64,000 nt of DNA from Arenibacter sp. F26102 (GTDB taxonomy: Bacteria > Bacteroidota > Bacteroidia > Flavobacteriales > Flavobacteriaceae). The notes under the pieces were generated by a model, which saw only the letters and a list, made by a program, of their open reading frames with translations, was not told the DNA's origin and ran no database searches. Both the position numbers and the translations under genes were made by a program. How positions within the stretch are numbered: the stretch's first letter is position 1; every line of letters begins with the position of its first letter. Location of the stretch: positions 496,001-560,000 of the forward strand of contig NZ_JALKBC010000001.1 in assembly GCF_023015865.1 (NCBI RefSeq). The letters run 5' to 3'. Of the stretch, positions 34,997 to 43,113 are shown piece by piece.

Positions 34997-35806
34997 TTAA
35001 CGTACAATTGAGGTGTTAAATTGGTAGGTTTTAACATTTAAATACTTACTTGCAATGGTTTTATTTCCTATTTTATTCAAATTTTGGGTGTAAATAGGTG
35101 GTAAAAGCCCTCTTTTTATGGCTTCCGAGGTATAATAGTCTTCTTTCTTGGGATGGTGGGGATATACTCCATTAAGTACTTGATTCTTATAGTCCCCATT
35201 AATAACGGTTTTGATAATACCTATACAATCGTTTAAATGTATTAGGTTTATGGGGTTGTCTCCATTCCCCAGATTAGTTTTTCCACTAAGAAAATTCACC
35301 GGATGTCTTTTAGGGCCAATTAGTCCCCCAAACCGGATAACCGTTGTATTTAGTTGCCCGTCCTTTAGAAAAATATTTTCCGAAGCCAAAAGTTGCTTTC
35401 CGGACTCGGTGTTTGGTTGTGCAGGGGAGTCTTCGGTAACCAATCCGCTAATATTGCCATATACAGAGGTGCTGCTTATAAAAATAATTCTTTTTAAGGG
35501 GGAGATTTTTATTTCACTATGTAGGTGAAACATCTTTTCCACAAAACTTTCTTTTGGAGCAGATCGCAAATTTGGAGGAACATTTATAATCAAAAAATCC
35601 AATTCGCTCAAAAATTCCTTAATGTTGCCTTCAATTCCAATCTCAGTTAGAACAATGTGATATGGGATAATATTGTCCTTTTCCAAGATAGCTATTTTGG
35701 TAATGGAGGTGGTAGTTCCATAAACGGTATGTTTATCCTCCAATAGGGATTTGGCCAAGGGCAAGCCCAGCCATCCACACCCTAGAATGCCGATTTTCTT
35801 GCTCAA
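34997..35806 (-). CDS. NAD(P)-binding SDR-family protein (YeeZ-like)
   Basis: 269-aa Rossmann-fold protein of the extended SDR/epimerase group. The dinucleotide motif GILGCGWLGLPLAKSL is at the N-terminus; LIINVPPNLR and RIIFISSTSVYGNISGLVTEDSP follow, the latter with the Ser and Tyr of the active site. TVIRFGGLIGPKRHPVNFL and NLIHLNDCIGIIKTVI are typical of nucleotide-sugar epimerase relatives. The substrate is unknown. The start overlaps the stop of the M28 peptidase gene by 4 bp, so the two are coupled. Confidence 0.82.
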   Translation of the reverse strand: MSKKIGILGCGWLGLPLAKSLLEDKHTVYGTTTSITKIAILEKDNIIPYHIVLTEIGIEGNIKEFLSELDFLIINVPPNLRSAPKESFVEKMFHLHSEIKISPLKRIIFISSTSVYGNISGLVTEDSPAQPNTESGKQLLASENIFLKDGQLNTTVIRFGGLIGPKRHPVNFLSGKTNLGNGDNPINLIHLNDCIGIIKTVINGDYKNQVLNGVYPHHPKKEDYYTSEAIKRGLLPPIYTQNLNKIGNKTIASKYLNVKTYQFNTSIVR

Positions 35807-38085
35807 AATGTAATTTTTTTGGTAATCAATATGGCATCGTTTAGAACAAATGGCATAGATATGTTGTCCTCTGGCCTTGGTGGAACTGTAAACAGTGGAT
35901 TGCTTAAAAGATCGTTCGAGGCCTCATATAAGGTCAGTTCCAATTCACCATCCTTGGGAATTGTAATTTGTAATTCGGTAAAATCGTTATTGCTGATATA
36001 GTGGGTAACCAATTTAGGGCCTTTCTTATTTTTGAGATAGTATGCGGACAGTGGTATATTATTTATTTTGGCCTCAATGATTTCCACCTCATTGGTGAAT
36101 ATCTCCAAGCGATTGACGTTTCGTTGGGGCGTAATACATATTTCCAATTTGCGACTGTTTCCTACAATGGTATCCTTAGTGGTTTCAATTTTAGGGACAG
36201 CAATATTTTTTAAGGGTGCTGCCGATCTATAACTAAACCTTGTCGCATACTTGCTGCTTAGAGATTCATTCTCTGAACTTATGGGGTTTTCGTTATTCTT
36301 ATCTATGTACTGAGAAGTCCAGCCAGATAATACTTTATCATAGGTAGCCCATTCAGCAGTTTCCTTATCTGCATCGAATATATAAACCAAACTGGTGGGT
36401 TTGGCATTTTCATCGCTAAAGTCCGAATTAAGATGTGCGGACAGAAGAAAACCGAAGCAAAGTATAAGAAACAAAAAGGCCAAATTATTTTTGTTTTTCA
36501 TCGAACCAAAAACAGGGAGCAGTAAGAAAAACGTTAAAGATGTTAAAAGGGTAGAGGTGATCATCATTTTAAGGCCAAGACCTACAGGGAACATTTTAAT
36601 CAATGGGGCGTATATCCAAATTGCCGGTAAAGCCAAAAATAGCAAGAGAAAGGGACTGGGCCATTTTTGATGGGTCGTTATCAGTAGCGATGCCAACAAT
36701 GCAAAAACGGGAATGACAAAAAAACTGGCTCCTTTTAAATACACGGCAACAAGCGTACAAATTATTAGCCAGAGAAATAAGGGGGCTATTATTAAATTTT
36801 GGGTCTTTGTAGTTTCAAATTTATGGTAGGCCCAAAAACCAACGGCCACCGAAAATAGGACAAAAGCAATTATATAGGAATAGCCATTATAGGTGAACCC
36901 ATGAAGAATATCCTGGTATTGCGGGTAGATATTGGTTAGTGCCGACCACCCAAAATAACCTACAAGGCCATTTATGCCAAGAACTAAAAGCAAGGATATA
37001 AAACCTCTCCCTATTTCCTTAATTTCCAAGGAGCCGTTCCTGAGACCTAAAATCATTAAGACTAAGAAGGATATTATGGCAAGGCCAAGCATAGGAAAGA
37101 TCCAATCAAAAGGATAGGATACCAATCTAAAGAAAGGTATGTTGAAATAAATAGAATCGTTTAGGCTTTTTAAGTCGGTGAGATCGGAATTGCTAAAGTG
37201 CTTTAGCAATGGCATTAGGTAACTGCCCTGGTGTGCAAGGGTATTACGGTCCAATCGCTCGTAATTATCGCGCTCGGTATGGTAGTCATAATGGTCGTCT
37301 ATAAATGCAAAGTTTAGGCCTTCTATATCCATATCCTCCCGGAAAACGGTAAGATCGGTATCATTGGGCAGCATTTTGTAAATACTATAGACCAAAGAAT
37401 TGGCCACCGGGTATTTGGGATTGGCCTTTGTAAATTCTTCAATTACCCTGGCATTTCCCCTATTGGTTTCCAACAACATATAGGAGGGCCCTCCACTGCC
37501 CCTGGCTTCAAAATTCAAAACCAGTCCTACCTCTTTTGCCCAAGGGTGTTTGTTCACAAAGAGATCGGCCCCGTTTAATCCTAATTCCTCGGCATCGGAA
37601 ATAAGAATAATAATATCATTTTTTGGAGCCTGGTTTTGTTTTAGGAAAGCCCTTACACCTTCCAAGATGGTTGCTACTCCACTGGCAGCATCACTGGCTC
37701 CCAGGGACGAATGGGGACTACTGTCATAATGGGAGAGTAACAAAAGTGCTTTTCCCTTTTCGGTACCTTTTATACTGCACAAAATATTGGTGGTGCTACT
37801 AAAATTGCCCCAATCCCCAGCGGTAAATCCTTGTTGGGTAGTTGTCTCCAATCCCAGCCTGTTCAGTTCCGAAATCACGTAATCCCTGACTTCGGAATGC
37901 CCCGGAAATCCGACTCCATGAGGTTTTTCAGACATATTTTTTACATGTACCAGTGCTCTATTCGTTGAAAACGAAATATCATCAACGGTCGCATCTGGAG
38001 TGTAGCCAGGCATTGAGGCTTCAAAACTCAAATAAATGGCAAGTAAAAGTATAAGGAGGGTGGCGGCAGAAGAATATTGCTTCAT
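35803..38085 (-). CDS. Membrane-embedded M28 zinc aminopeptidase
   Basis: 760-aa protein. After an N-terminal anchor (ATLLILLLAIYLSFE) comes an M28 peptidase domain (about 35-310) with zinc ligands visible as His119 and Asp121 (LLSHYDSSPH), Asp132 (GASDAASG), Glu166-Glu167 (DAEELGLNG) and a later FIDDHYDYHTERDNYER. About eight membrane spans follow (315-560), then a periplasmic C-terminal domain of about 180 aa. The layout resembles ER metallopeptidase 1 (Fxna) of eukaryotes. It probably trims peptides on the periplasmic side. Confidence 0.88.
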   Translation of the reverse strand: MKQYSSAATLLILLLAIYLSFEASMPGYTPDATVDDISFSTNRALVHVKNMSEKPHGVGFPGHSEVRDYVISELNRLGLETTTQQGFTAGDWGNFSSTTNILCSIKGTEKGKALLLLSHYDSSPHSSLGASDAASGVATILEGVRAFLKQNQAPKNDIIILISDAEELGLNGADLFVNKHPWAKEVGLVLNFEARGSGGPSYMLLETNRGNARVIEEFTKANPKYPVANSLVYSIYKMLPNDTDLTVFREDMDIEGLNFAFIDDHYDYHTERDNYERLDRNTLAHQGSYLMPLLKHFSNSDLTDLKSLNDSIYFNIPFFRLVSYPFDWIFPMLGLAIISFLVLMILGLRNGSLEIKEIGRGFISLLLVLGINGLVGYFGWSALTNIYPQYQDILHGFTYNGYSYIIAFVLFSVAVGFWAYHKFETTKTQNLIIAPLFLWLIICTLVAVYLKGASFFVIPVFALLASLLITTHQKWPSPFLLLFLALPAIWIYAPLIKMFPVGLGLKMMITSTLLTSLTFFLLLPVFGSMKNKNNLAFLFLILCFGFLLSAHLNSDFSDENAKPTSLVYIFDADKETAEWATYDKVLSGWTSQYIDKNNENPISSENESLSSKYATRFSYRSAAPLKNIAVPKIETTKDTIVGNSRKLEICITPQRNVNRLEIFTNEVEIIEAKINNIPLSAYYLKNKKGPKLVTHYISNNDFTELQITIPKDGELELTLYEASNDLLSNPLFTVPPRPEDNISMPFVLNDAILITKKITF

Positions 38086-38298
38086 AGTAAGTTGTAAAAA
38101 CTTAAAATTAAGAAATTATATGTGGATTACCTTAAGCAGTTGATCGTAACCCTTAATCCAGACAATTTTAGACCACAACTTATTGAGTAATATGTAATAA
38201 ATTTAGTAAAAAGTTGTCATTACAACTGATTAAATCTTAATTAGTTGTGTAATCTTTTAAAAAATACTATCTTTCAAATTAACCTAAAAATAAACGAT

Positions 38299-38763
38299 AT
38301 GGGAATAAAAAGTTTTCAGGGAGTACGAAAGGTCGTAAAAAAGGAATTTGACGCTCCCATTTTAGTAGAGGACTACATGACTAAAAAATTGATAACCTTT
38401 AGTCCTGATCAATCCATTTTAACGGTTATGGAGCATTTGGCAAAATACCATATTTCTGGGGGTCCTGTTTTGGATAACAACGGATTTTTGGTTGGTATTA
38501 TATCCGAAGCGGACTGTATGAAACAAATTTCGGAAAGCCGTTATTTTAATCAGCCAATATTGGACAAGAGTGTTGAGCGATTTATGACAAAGGATGTAGA
38601 GACTATTCCTTATGATATGTCTATTTTTGATGCGGCTGGGATTTTTGACAAACACAAAAGAAGAAGATTGCCGGTAATGAAAAACGGGATTTTGGTGGGT
38701 CAAATTAGCCGTAAGGATATTGTGATAGCAGCCTTAAAATTAAGCGGACATAACTGGAAATAA
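38299..38763 (+). CDS. Tandem CBS-domain protein
   Basis: About 154-aa cytoplasmic protein with two CBS domains: DYMTKKLITFSPDQSILTVM to ISGGPVLDNNGFLVGIISEADCMK, and FMTKDVETIPYDMSIFDAAG to RRRLPVMKNGILVGQISRKDIVIA. A CBS pair binds adenine nucleotides and acts as an energy sensor. The start at 38299 (MGIKSFQGV) is chosen; the frame from 38245 adds residues ahead of it that lie over a TATCTTTC promoter-like word. No fused enzyme domain and no obvious partner gene. Confidence 0.88.
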   Translation: MGIKSFQGVRKVVKKEFDAPILVEDYMTKKLITFSPDQSILTVMEHLAKYHISGGPVLDNNGFLVGIISEADCMKQISESRYFNQPILDKSVERFMTKDVETIPYDMSIFDAAGIFDKHKRRRLPVMKNGILVGQISRKDIVIAALKLSGHNWK

Positions 38764-38844
38764 AAGCTGCTTTATTTTCCCACATGCACTGTTGGGTAGC
38801 AGAGAAATAATTGTAAAAAAATTTCTAATTCACAGAATCATATC

Positions 38845-38860
38845 CCTCCCCTTGGGGAGG
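38845..38860. terminator. Hairpin between convergent genes
   Basis: CCTCCCC and GGGGAGG flank TT in a GC-rich palindrome between the CBS-protein gene and the convergent minus-strand gene. It lacks a T-run, so terminator function is uncertain. Confidence 0.4.
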
Positions 38861-38899
38861 TATTGATGTGGATATGCCTATTATCCAAATGGCATGGTA

Positions 38900-39250
38900 C
38901 TATTCCCTCTTTACAATCATATAATAATCATTGTCCAACGGAAGATACCCTAAATCATATACAAAATAGTAGGTGGTTCCCTTTTTGGTGGTGTATAAAT
39001 TGGTGATGTATTCAAAATCGAATCCTTTGTCCATTAATCGGGTCTTGGTAGTCTTGGTTTTTCCTTCTGTTAAGGGATAACTGTCCAAGATTCTATAATT
39101 TTTGCGCAAGCGGTTGTTTATATTCCGTACCAGATTTTTACTGTCTTTATTCAGTTTGTTGTTATAGGCGTTTCTACAATAATCCGAGCAGAACTTCTTA
39201 TCTACTCTTCCTAAAATTTTATCTCCACATTCCAAGCATTTTTTTTCCAT
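38900..39250 (-). CDS. Zinc-ribbon protein of unknown function
   Basis: About 116-aa protein; ATG at 39250 (MEKKCLECGDKILG) is preferred since the longer frame would overlap the gene upstream. A treble-clef type zinc ribbon is at the N-terminus, CxxC in CLECG and CxxxC in FCSDYCRNAYN, as in DUF2116-like proteins. A basic helix (NKDSKNLVRNINNRLRKNYR) and a conserved C-terminal domain (FDFEYITNLYTTKKGTTYYF) follow. It may bind nucleic acid. It is the last gene of a three-gene minus-strand cluster. Confidence 0.7.
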   Translation of the reverse strand: MEKKCLECGDKILGRVDKKFCSDYCRNAYNNKLNKDSKNLVRNINNRLRKNYRILDSYPLTEGKTKTTKTRLMDKGFDFEYITNLYTTKKGTTYYFVYDLGYLPLDNDYYMIVKRE

Positions 39251-39257
39251 TGTTAAG

Positions 39258-39866
39258 TCATTTATTTTGTTCAATAAGTTCCAATCTCTTTACTATGGAA
39301 CCCATGCTTAATATGGTACCGGGGGAAAGTACGGCATTGGCGCCTATTTTGGAATTGTCCCCTACCAATGCCCCAAATTTGTTGGTTCCGATATTTGTTC
39401 TGTTACCATTTGCGCTGGCCCAAATGGTCTTTTCGGTTCTTTCGTTATAGTGGTTGGCAATAAGCGAACCCGCCTCAAAATTTACATGGTTGCCAATAAT
39501 ACTATCCCCTATAAAGTTAAAGTGGGCGAGGGCGGTCTTACTGCAAATTATGCTTGATTTTATTTCACAACCTGGGCCTATCCGTACCTCTTCACCCAGA
39601 AACACCCCTCCTCGGAGGTAGGCATGGCTTGCGACAAAACTATTTTCTGAAATGATGATTGGCCCTTTTAGAGTAACCCCTTTTTCAATAATGGCCGTTT
39701 TGTGGATGGCGATATCCCCTTCAATGGCGTAATCATCTGAATCGAGTTGCGGAAATATCCCTATTAAGATTGATGAAATGGTATGGGTTGCGCCCCAAGG
39801 TGAAACGCCCTTGAGGTGTGGGAAAGTAGTGTAAAAATTTTCTATATAATCATTTATGGAAATCAT
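39258..39866 (-). CDS. Left-handed beta-helix nucleotidyl/acyltransferase-like protein
   Basis: 202-aa protein built of hexapeptide repeats (IAIHKTAIIEKGVTLKGPI, SFVASHAYLRGGVFLGEEVR, IGPGCEIKSSIICSKTAL, NHVNFEAGSLIANHYNE, SKIGANAVLSPGTILSMGSI). This is the fold of the acyltransferase half of GlmU and of related sugar-phosphate enzymes, without the nucleotidyltransferase domain. The substrate is unknown. It overlaps the VOC gene by 4 bp. Confidence 0.8.
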   Translation of the reverse strand: MISINDYIENFYTTFPHLKGVSPWGATHTISSILIGIFPQLDSDDYAIEGDIAIHKTAIIEKGVTLKGPIIISENSFVASHAYLRGGVFLGEEVRIGPGCEIKSSIICSKTALAHFNFIGDSIIGNHVNFEAGSLIANHYNERTEKTIWASANGNRTNIGTNKFGALVGDNSKIGANAVLSPGTILSMGSIVKRLELIEQNK

Positions 39867-40249
39867 TTTTGATAAAGTTCTATAGGTAAATCGTCTGGGT
39901 CAAATATAAAAGTGAATTGTTTTTCGGTTAACACATCAACCCTTATAGGTTCTGCTTTAATTCCTTTTCCTGTCAAATGATCGAGGCTTTTTAGCAAATC
40001 GTCTACCTCAAAAGCCAAATGCCTTAGGCCGGTTGCCTCAGGCCTGGTTGATCGTGCAGGAGGGTTTGGAAAAGAAAAGAGTTCAATGATGTATTCCCCA
40101 TTCAATGCCAAATCCAATTTGTAGGAGTTGCGTTCCTTCCTAAATACTTCTTGGAGGGGTTGTAGACCCAAATCTTCCACATAAAATTTTTTGGATTTTT
40201 TGTAGTCCGAGGAAATGATGGCAATATGGTGTACTTTGTTTAAAGTCAT
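39863..40249 (-). CDS. GloA2-type VOC protein
   Basis: 128-aa protein of the vicinal oxygen chelate superfamily, close to the SMU1112c/YaeR group. Visible landmarks: VHHIAIISSDYKKSKKFYVEDLGL with a first metal His, YIIELFSFPNPPARSTRPEATGLRHLAFEVDDL with Glu and His ligands, and FTFIFDPDDLPIELYQ with the last Glu. All four metal ligands seem present. The substrate is unknown. It begins the minus-strand cluster with the beta-helix and zinc-ribbon genes. Confidence 0.85.
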   Translation of the reverse strand: MTLNKVHHIAIISSDYKKSKKFYVEDLGLQPLQEVFRKERNSYKLDLALNGEYIIELFSFPNPPARSTRPEATGLRHLAFEVDDLLKSLDHLTGKGIKAEPIRVDVLTEKQFTFIFDPDDLPIELYQK

Positions 40250-40331
40250 TTTAGGTAGTTGGAAAGTGTTTTAGGACCAATAAGGTACAAATTATCCGAT
40301 TACAAACGTATAATCCAAAAAGGCAAATAAT

Positions 40332-40904
40332 TTATTCTATATGGATTTTATACTTCGTTAATAAGCCCAAAACCCCTTCCTTGGAAAATCTGGCCTTGCG
40401 GATACTGTTTTTCTCAGGATCGAAAGCATAGTTGATTGCTGTACTGAAATTAGCTTTTTCTAGGTTGGAATTTTCGAAGATGGCATTTTCGAGGTCACAG
40501 GATTCAAATTGGGCTTCTGTTAGTTGGGCTTTTGTAAAATCGACTGAAATCATTTTGCACTTTTGGAAAATGGTGTTTTTGAGTTTTAATTTATAAAAGG
40601 AGGATAGGTTTAAGGTACAGTTATAAAAGTTAAACGATAGCAGAAAGTCGTTGCAATGGTCAAAGCGGATGCCCAATAATTTACACCCTTTAAAATCAGT
40701 TTCTTTAAAACTGGTGTTGGTGAGGTTTACATTGCTTAGATCACAATCCGTAAACACACATTCCATAAAAACGATGTTGGATATATCCGATTTTGAAAAG
40801 GAACAAGTGTCAAAAATGCAATTCTCATAATCTCCTTTGGACAAAGGTTTGGAGGTAAAGTTGATTCCCTTATAGGATTTATCGGTAATAAATGGATTAT
40901 TCAT
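40332..40904 (-). CDS. Pentapeptide-repeat protein
   Basis: 190-aa protein with A/C-(D/N)-L/F-x-x pentapeptide repeats forming a right-handed quadrilateral beta-helix (CVFTDCDLSNVNLTNTSF, FKGCKLLGIRFDHC, VDFTKAQLTEAQFESCDLEN, AIFENSNLEKANFSTA). It resembles Qnr/McbG-like proteins, which protect gyrase, but many such proteins have other or unknown roles. No signal peptide. Confidence 0.85.
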   Translation of the reverse strand: MNNPFITDKSYKGINFTSKPLSKGDYENCIFDTCSFSKSDISNIVFMECVFTDCDLSNVNLTNTSFKETDFKGCKLLGIRFDHCNDFLLSFNFYNCTLNLSSFYKLKLKNTIFQKCKMISVDFTKAQLTEAQFESCDLENAIFENSNLEKANFSTAINYAFDPEKNSIRKARFSKEGVLGLLTKYKIHIE

Positions 40905-41016
40905 TTCTTTGGCAGTTTATATTCCATACGGGGTTGAAATGGCTGAAGGAAGCAATATCCTTTGTAATGGAAGGGGTGCATTGTGTTCGTGAACCCTTGG
41001 ATTAGTATTATGAAAA

Positions 41017-41385
41017 TTAATAAGAGAGTAAGAGCAGTAATAAGGCTATGAGAGCTGGTAGGGCCTGAACCACGAATATTTTTTTGCTCGCAGACCAGGC
41101 ACCATAAATGCCGGCAATGGCCACACAGCTCAAAAAGAAAATGGAGATATTGGTGCTCCAGGCCGGGTCTGTGATAAAAAATGTCCAAATAAGCCCGGCG
41201 GCCAAAAATCCGTTGTAGAGTCCTTGGTTGGCAGCCAGTCCTTTTGTGGGTTTAAACATATGCTCTGGGAGTGCTTTTTTAAAAGTTTTTTTGCCCAAGG
41301 TTTCCCAGGCAAACATTTCCATATAAAGAATATAAAGGTGTTCAAGGGCTATAATACCTATAAGAATTTTTAAAAGGATATCCAT
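41017..41385 (-). CDS. DUF1304 membrane protein
   Basis: About 122-aa membrane protein; start at 41385 (MDILLKILIGIIALEHLYIL) preferred over an upstream in-frame ATG. Four membrane spans are visible. The family signature EHLYILYMEMFAWETLGKKTF is in the first span and loop, and NQGLYNGFLAAGLIW in the second. Function unknown in all organisms. Confidence 0.82.
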   Translation of the reverse strand: MDILLKILIGIIALEHLYILYMEMFAWETLGKKTFKKALPEHMFKPTKGLAANQGLYNGFLAAGLIWTFFITDPAWSTNISIFFLSCVAIAGIYGAWSASKKIFVVQALPALIALLLLLLSY

Positions 41386-41439
41386 ATTTTGATTTTTGCA
41401 AGGATTATTTTGTCCTAAATATAGGGGATTCAATTGATT

Positions 41440-41447
41440 TATCTTTG
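41440..41447 (+). promoter_or_regulatory. -7 promoter element TATCTTTG
   Basis: TATCTTTG matches the Bacteroidota TAnnTTTG consensus and lies 88 bp before the ATG of the membrane protein gene at 41536. No clear -33 TTTG was found at the right spacing. Confidence 0.45.
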
Positions 41448-41535
41448 TTGCAAGTAAGTGTATTGTGAGGGTGTTTGTTAACCTTTAGGGGATCCAAATA
41501 CATTATGAGGTAAGAAGAAAATCTTATTTTTTAGA

Positions 41536-42027
41536 ATGGTAGAAAATGAATACATTAGAGAAGTGAAGAAAAAAGATAAGATAAAATATACTAATTGGAG
41601 TGATCATCTGAACAATACAAGGGACAGAACTAACTACGCGATTAGGAGAATGGACTTATTGATAATATCTATTTGTGGAGCAGGCATATATATTGTTTTC
41701 GAAACTTTTAGAGCTATTGCAGGAGAAGATCTTGAAATTCTGGATTCTTCATTTCTTAAAATTTCAGGAATTGTTTTTTTAATTGCCATAACCTCAAATT
41801 TTATTTCACAATTAACGGGATATTATGCCAATAATGAAGAAGAGAAATATACACTTTTGGAGATTTGTAAAATAGAAGGTAAAAAAATTGACGAATGTCA
41901 ACAGAAAACACATGATGAAAGTTCAAAAAAATTCACCAAAGCTACAAACATCCTTAATGCCATATCAATGGGATTGATGTTTATTGGTTTATTTTTATTA
42001 GCTTATTTCAATTATTCTTTGTTTTAG
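41536..42027 (+). CDS. Two-span membrane protein of unknown function
   Basis: 163-aa protein with a basic N-terminal segment (VKKKDKIKYTNWSDHLNNTR), three hydrophobic segments (LLIISICGAGIYIVFETF, ISGIVFLIAITSNFISQL and GLMFIGLFLLAYFNYSLF) and a charged loop of about 40 residues between the second and third. No family recognised. Its 3' end overlaps the convergent 47-aa microprotein gene by 20 bp. Confidence 0.6.
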   Translation: MVENEYIREVKKKDKIKYTNWSDHLNNTRDRTNYAIRRMDLLIISICGAGIYIVFETFRAIAGEDLEILDSSFLKISGIVFLIAITSNFISQLTGYYANNEEEKYTLLEICKIEGKKIDECQQKTHDESSKKFTKATNILNAISMGLMFIGLFLLAYFNYSLF

Positions 42028-42151
42028 GAGGTCTATTTCCTCCCCCACTTCCTTTCTGTCTGTTCTGTGCCGATCCACCAGTTGAATTTTTTGAAGTACC
42101 ACCAGTTTTACTATTACTGCTTGAACTTGAGGAGCCAGTTTTCTTTGCCAT
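42008..42151 (-). CDS. 47-aa Ser/Gly/Thr/Asn-rich microprotein
   Basis: A minus-strand frame of 47 codons reads MAKKTGSSSSSSNSKTGGTS, then KNSTGGSAQNRQKGSGGG and NRPPKTKNN. It is low complexity, basic and without hydrophobic segments, so probably disordered. Codon use is consistent along the frame and it has a proper ATG and stop. It overlaps the 3' end of the membrane protein gene on the other strand by 20 bp. Similar short basic Ser/Gly-rich proteins occur in flavobacteria; the role is unknown. Confidence 0.5.
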   Translation of the reverse strand: MAKKTGSSSSSSNSKTGGTSKNSTGGSAQNRQKGSGGGNRPPKTKNN

Positions 42152-42483
42152 TGTAAAAAATATAATCGGTATGTAAATATATGAATTTTCTGTTAATGTT
42201 TAGTGCGCTCTAAATATCTAAACCTATTGTGAAATTCGTTCCACCATTATCTGTGGTACTAATAGATTCATTTGGCGTGATATTTTCGTGGGTATATAAT
42301 CTATCAAGTGATAAGCATATCAGGCATCTTTACACATTTACAAACGACTACAAACGATAACAAACGAAATTAAATACTTTTCAACCGAGTAACATTTGGG
42401 TCGGGTACTAAGTTTGTTCCATCAAAAATCATTAACTGTTTAACCATTCCCGAAGTGGATTCGGGATTTAAAAATTATGTATT
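42152..42483. other. Upstream region of ssb with repeats
   Basis: About 330 bp without a further gene. It holds three tandem ACAAACGA repeats (42340-42369) and a CCCGAA/TTCGGG hairpin (42449-42465) about 19 bp before the ssb ATG. Confidence 0.55.
42340..42369. repeat. Three tandem ACAAACGA-type 10-bp repeats
   Basis: ACAAACGACT, ACAAACGATA and ACAAACGAAA follow each other without gap about 115 bp upstream of ssb. A 10-bp period places each copy on the same helix face, as for regulator-binding sites. Confidence 0.6.
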
Positions 42484-42816
42484 ATGAACGCACTTAGAAA
42501 CAGAGTACAGTTGATTGGAAACTTGGGTAACGATCCAGAAATTATTAATCTAGACGGAGGGGGCAAATTGGCTAAATTCGCCATTGCCACCAATGAGACC
42601 TACAAAAATGCCAAGGGAGAAAAAGTAACGGATACCCAATGGCACAATGTGGTAGCATGGGGAAAAACAGCGGAAATCGTAGAAAATTATCTCAACAAGG
42701 GTAAGGAAGTTGCAGTTGAAGGAAAATTAACCACTCGGTCTTATGAAACCAAGGAAGGGGAAAAGCGGTATATTACCGAAATCCGCTGTAATGAACTCCT
42801 GATGTTAGGGAAATAG
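42484..42816 (+). CDS. ssb: Single-stranded DNA-binding protein, short form
   Basis: 110-aa OB-fold protein. The family pattern is complete: RNRVQLIGNLGNDPEI, KLAKFAIATNETYKN, TQWHNVVAWGKTAEIVENYLNKGKEVAVEGKL and RYITEIRCNELLML. The protein ends right after the OB fold and lacks the disordered linker and acidic C-terminal tip (DDDLPF-like) by which housekeeping SSB recruits repair and replication proteins. It is therefore probably an accessory SSB paralogue, and a full-length SSB should exist elsewhere. Confidence 0.9.
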   Translation: MNALRNRVQLIGNLGNDPEIINLDGGGKLAKFAIATNETYKNAKGEKVTDTQWHNVVAWGKTAEIVENYLNKGKEVAVEGKLTTRSYETKEGEKRYITEIRCNELLMLGK

Positions 42817-42865
42817 ATTTTTCTTACCTACTCGGGAAGAATTACCAGAGGTATAGCGCAGTACT

Positions 42866-42920
42866 AAGAAGTAATCTGTTGGGTCCGTTCAAGGAGCTAT
42901 AGGGTTACTTCTTTTGCTTT
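42866..42920 (+). terminator. Terminator-like hairpin after ssb
   Basis: AAGAAGTAA (42866-42874) pairs with TTACTTCTT (42905-42913), followed by TTGCTTTTT. The loop is long (30 nt), so this is a weaker terminator call. Confidence 0.45.
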
Positions 42921-43113
42921 TTGGGTTGTATTAATGAAAGGTCATTGCGAGGAGTGAAAGGACGAAGCAATCTGTCTTTTAGTGGTTTGTTGCTGTGAGT
43001 TTTTGTCACAAAGCAAAGAGATTACTTCTCTTTGTCTGCCTGTGGACATCCAAGTTCGCAATGACTTGCAAATTAGGTTGTTAAGGATTTCTGTTTACAC
43101 ATTACTAATGAGA

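Noticed and set aside
40901..41188. 95-aa minus-strand frame beside the DUF1304 gene
   Set aside because: Same strand but another frame of the DUF1304 gene and its leader; the DUF1304 signature is in the other frame.
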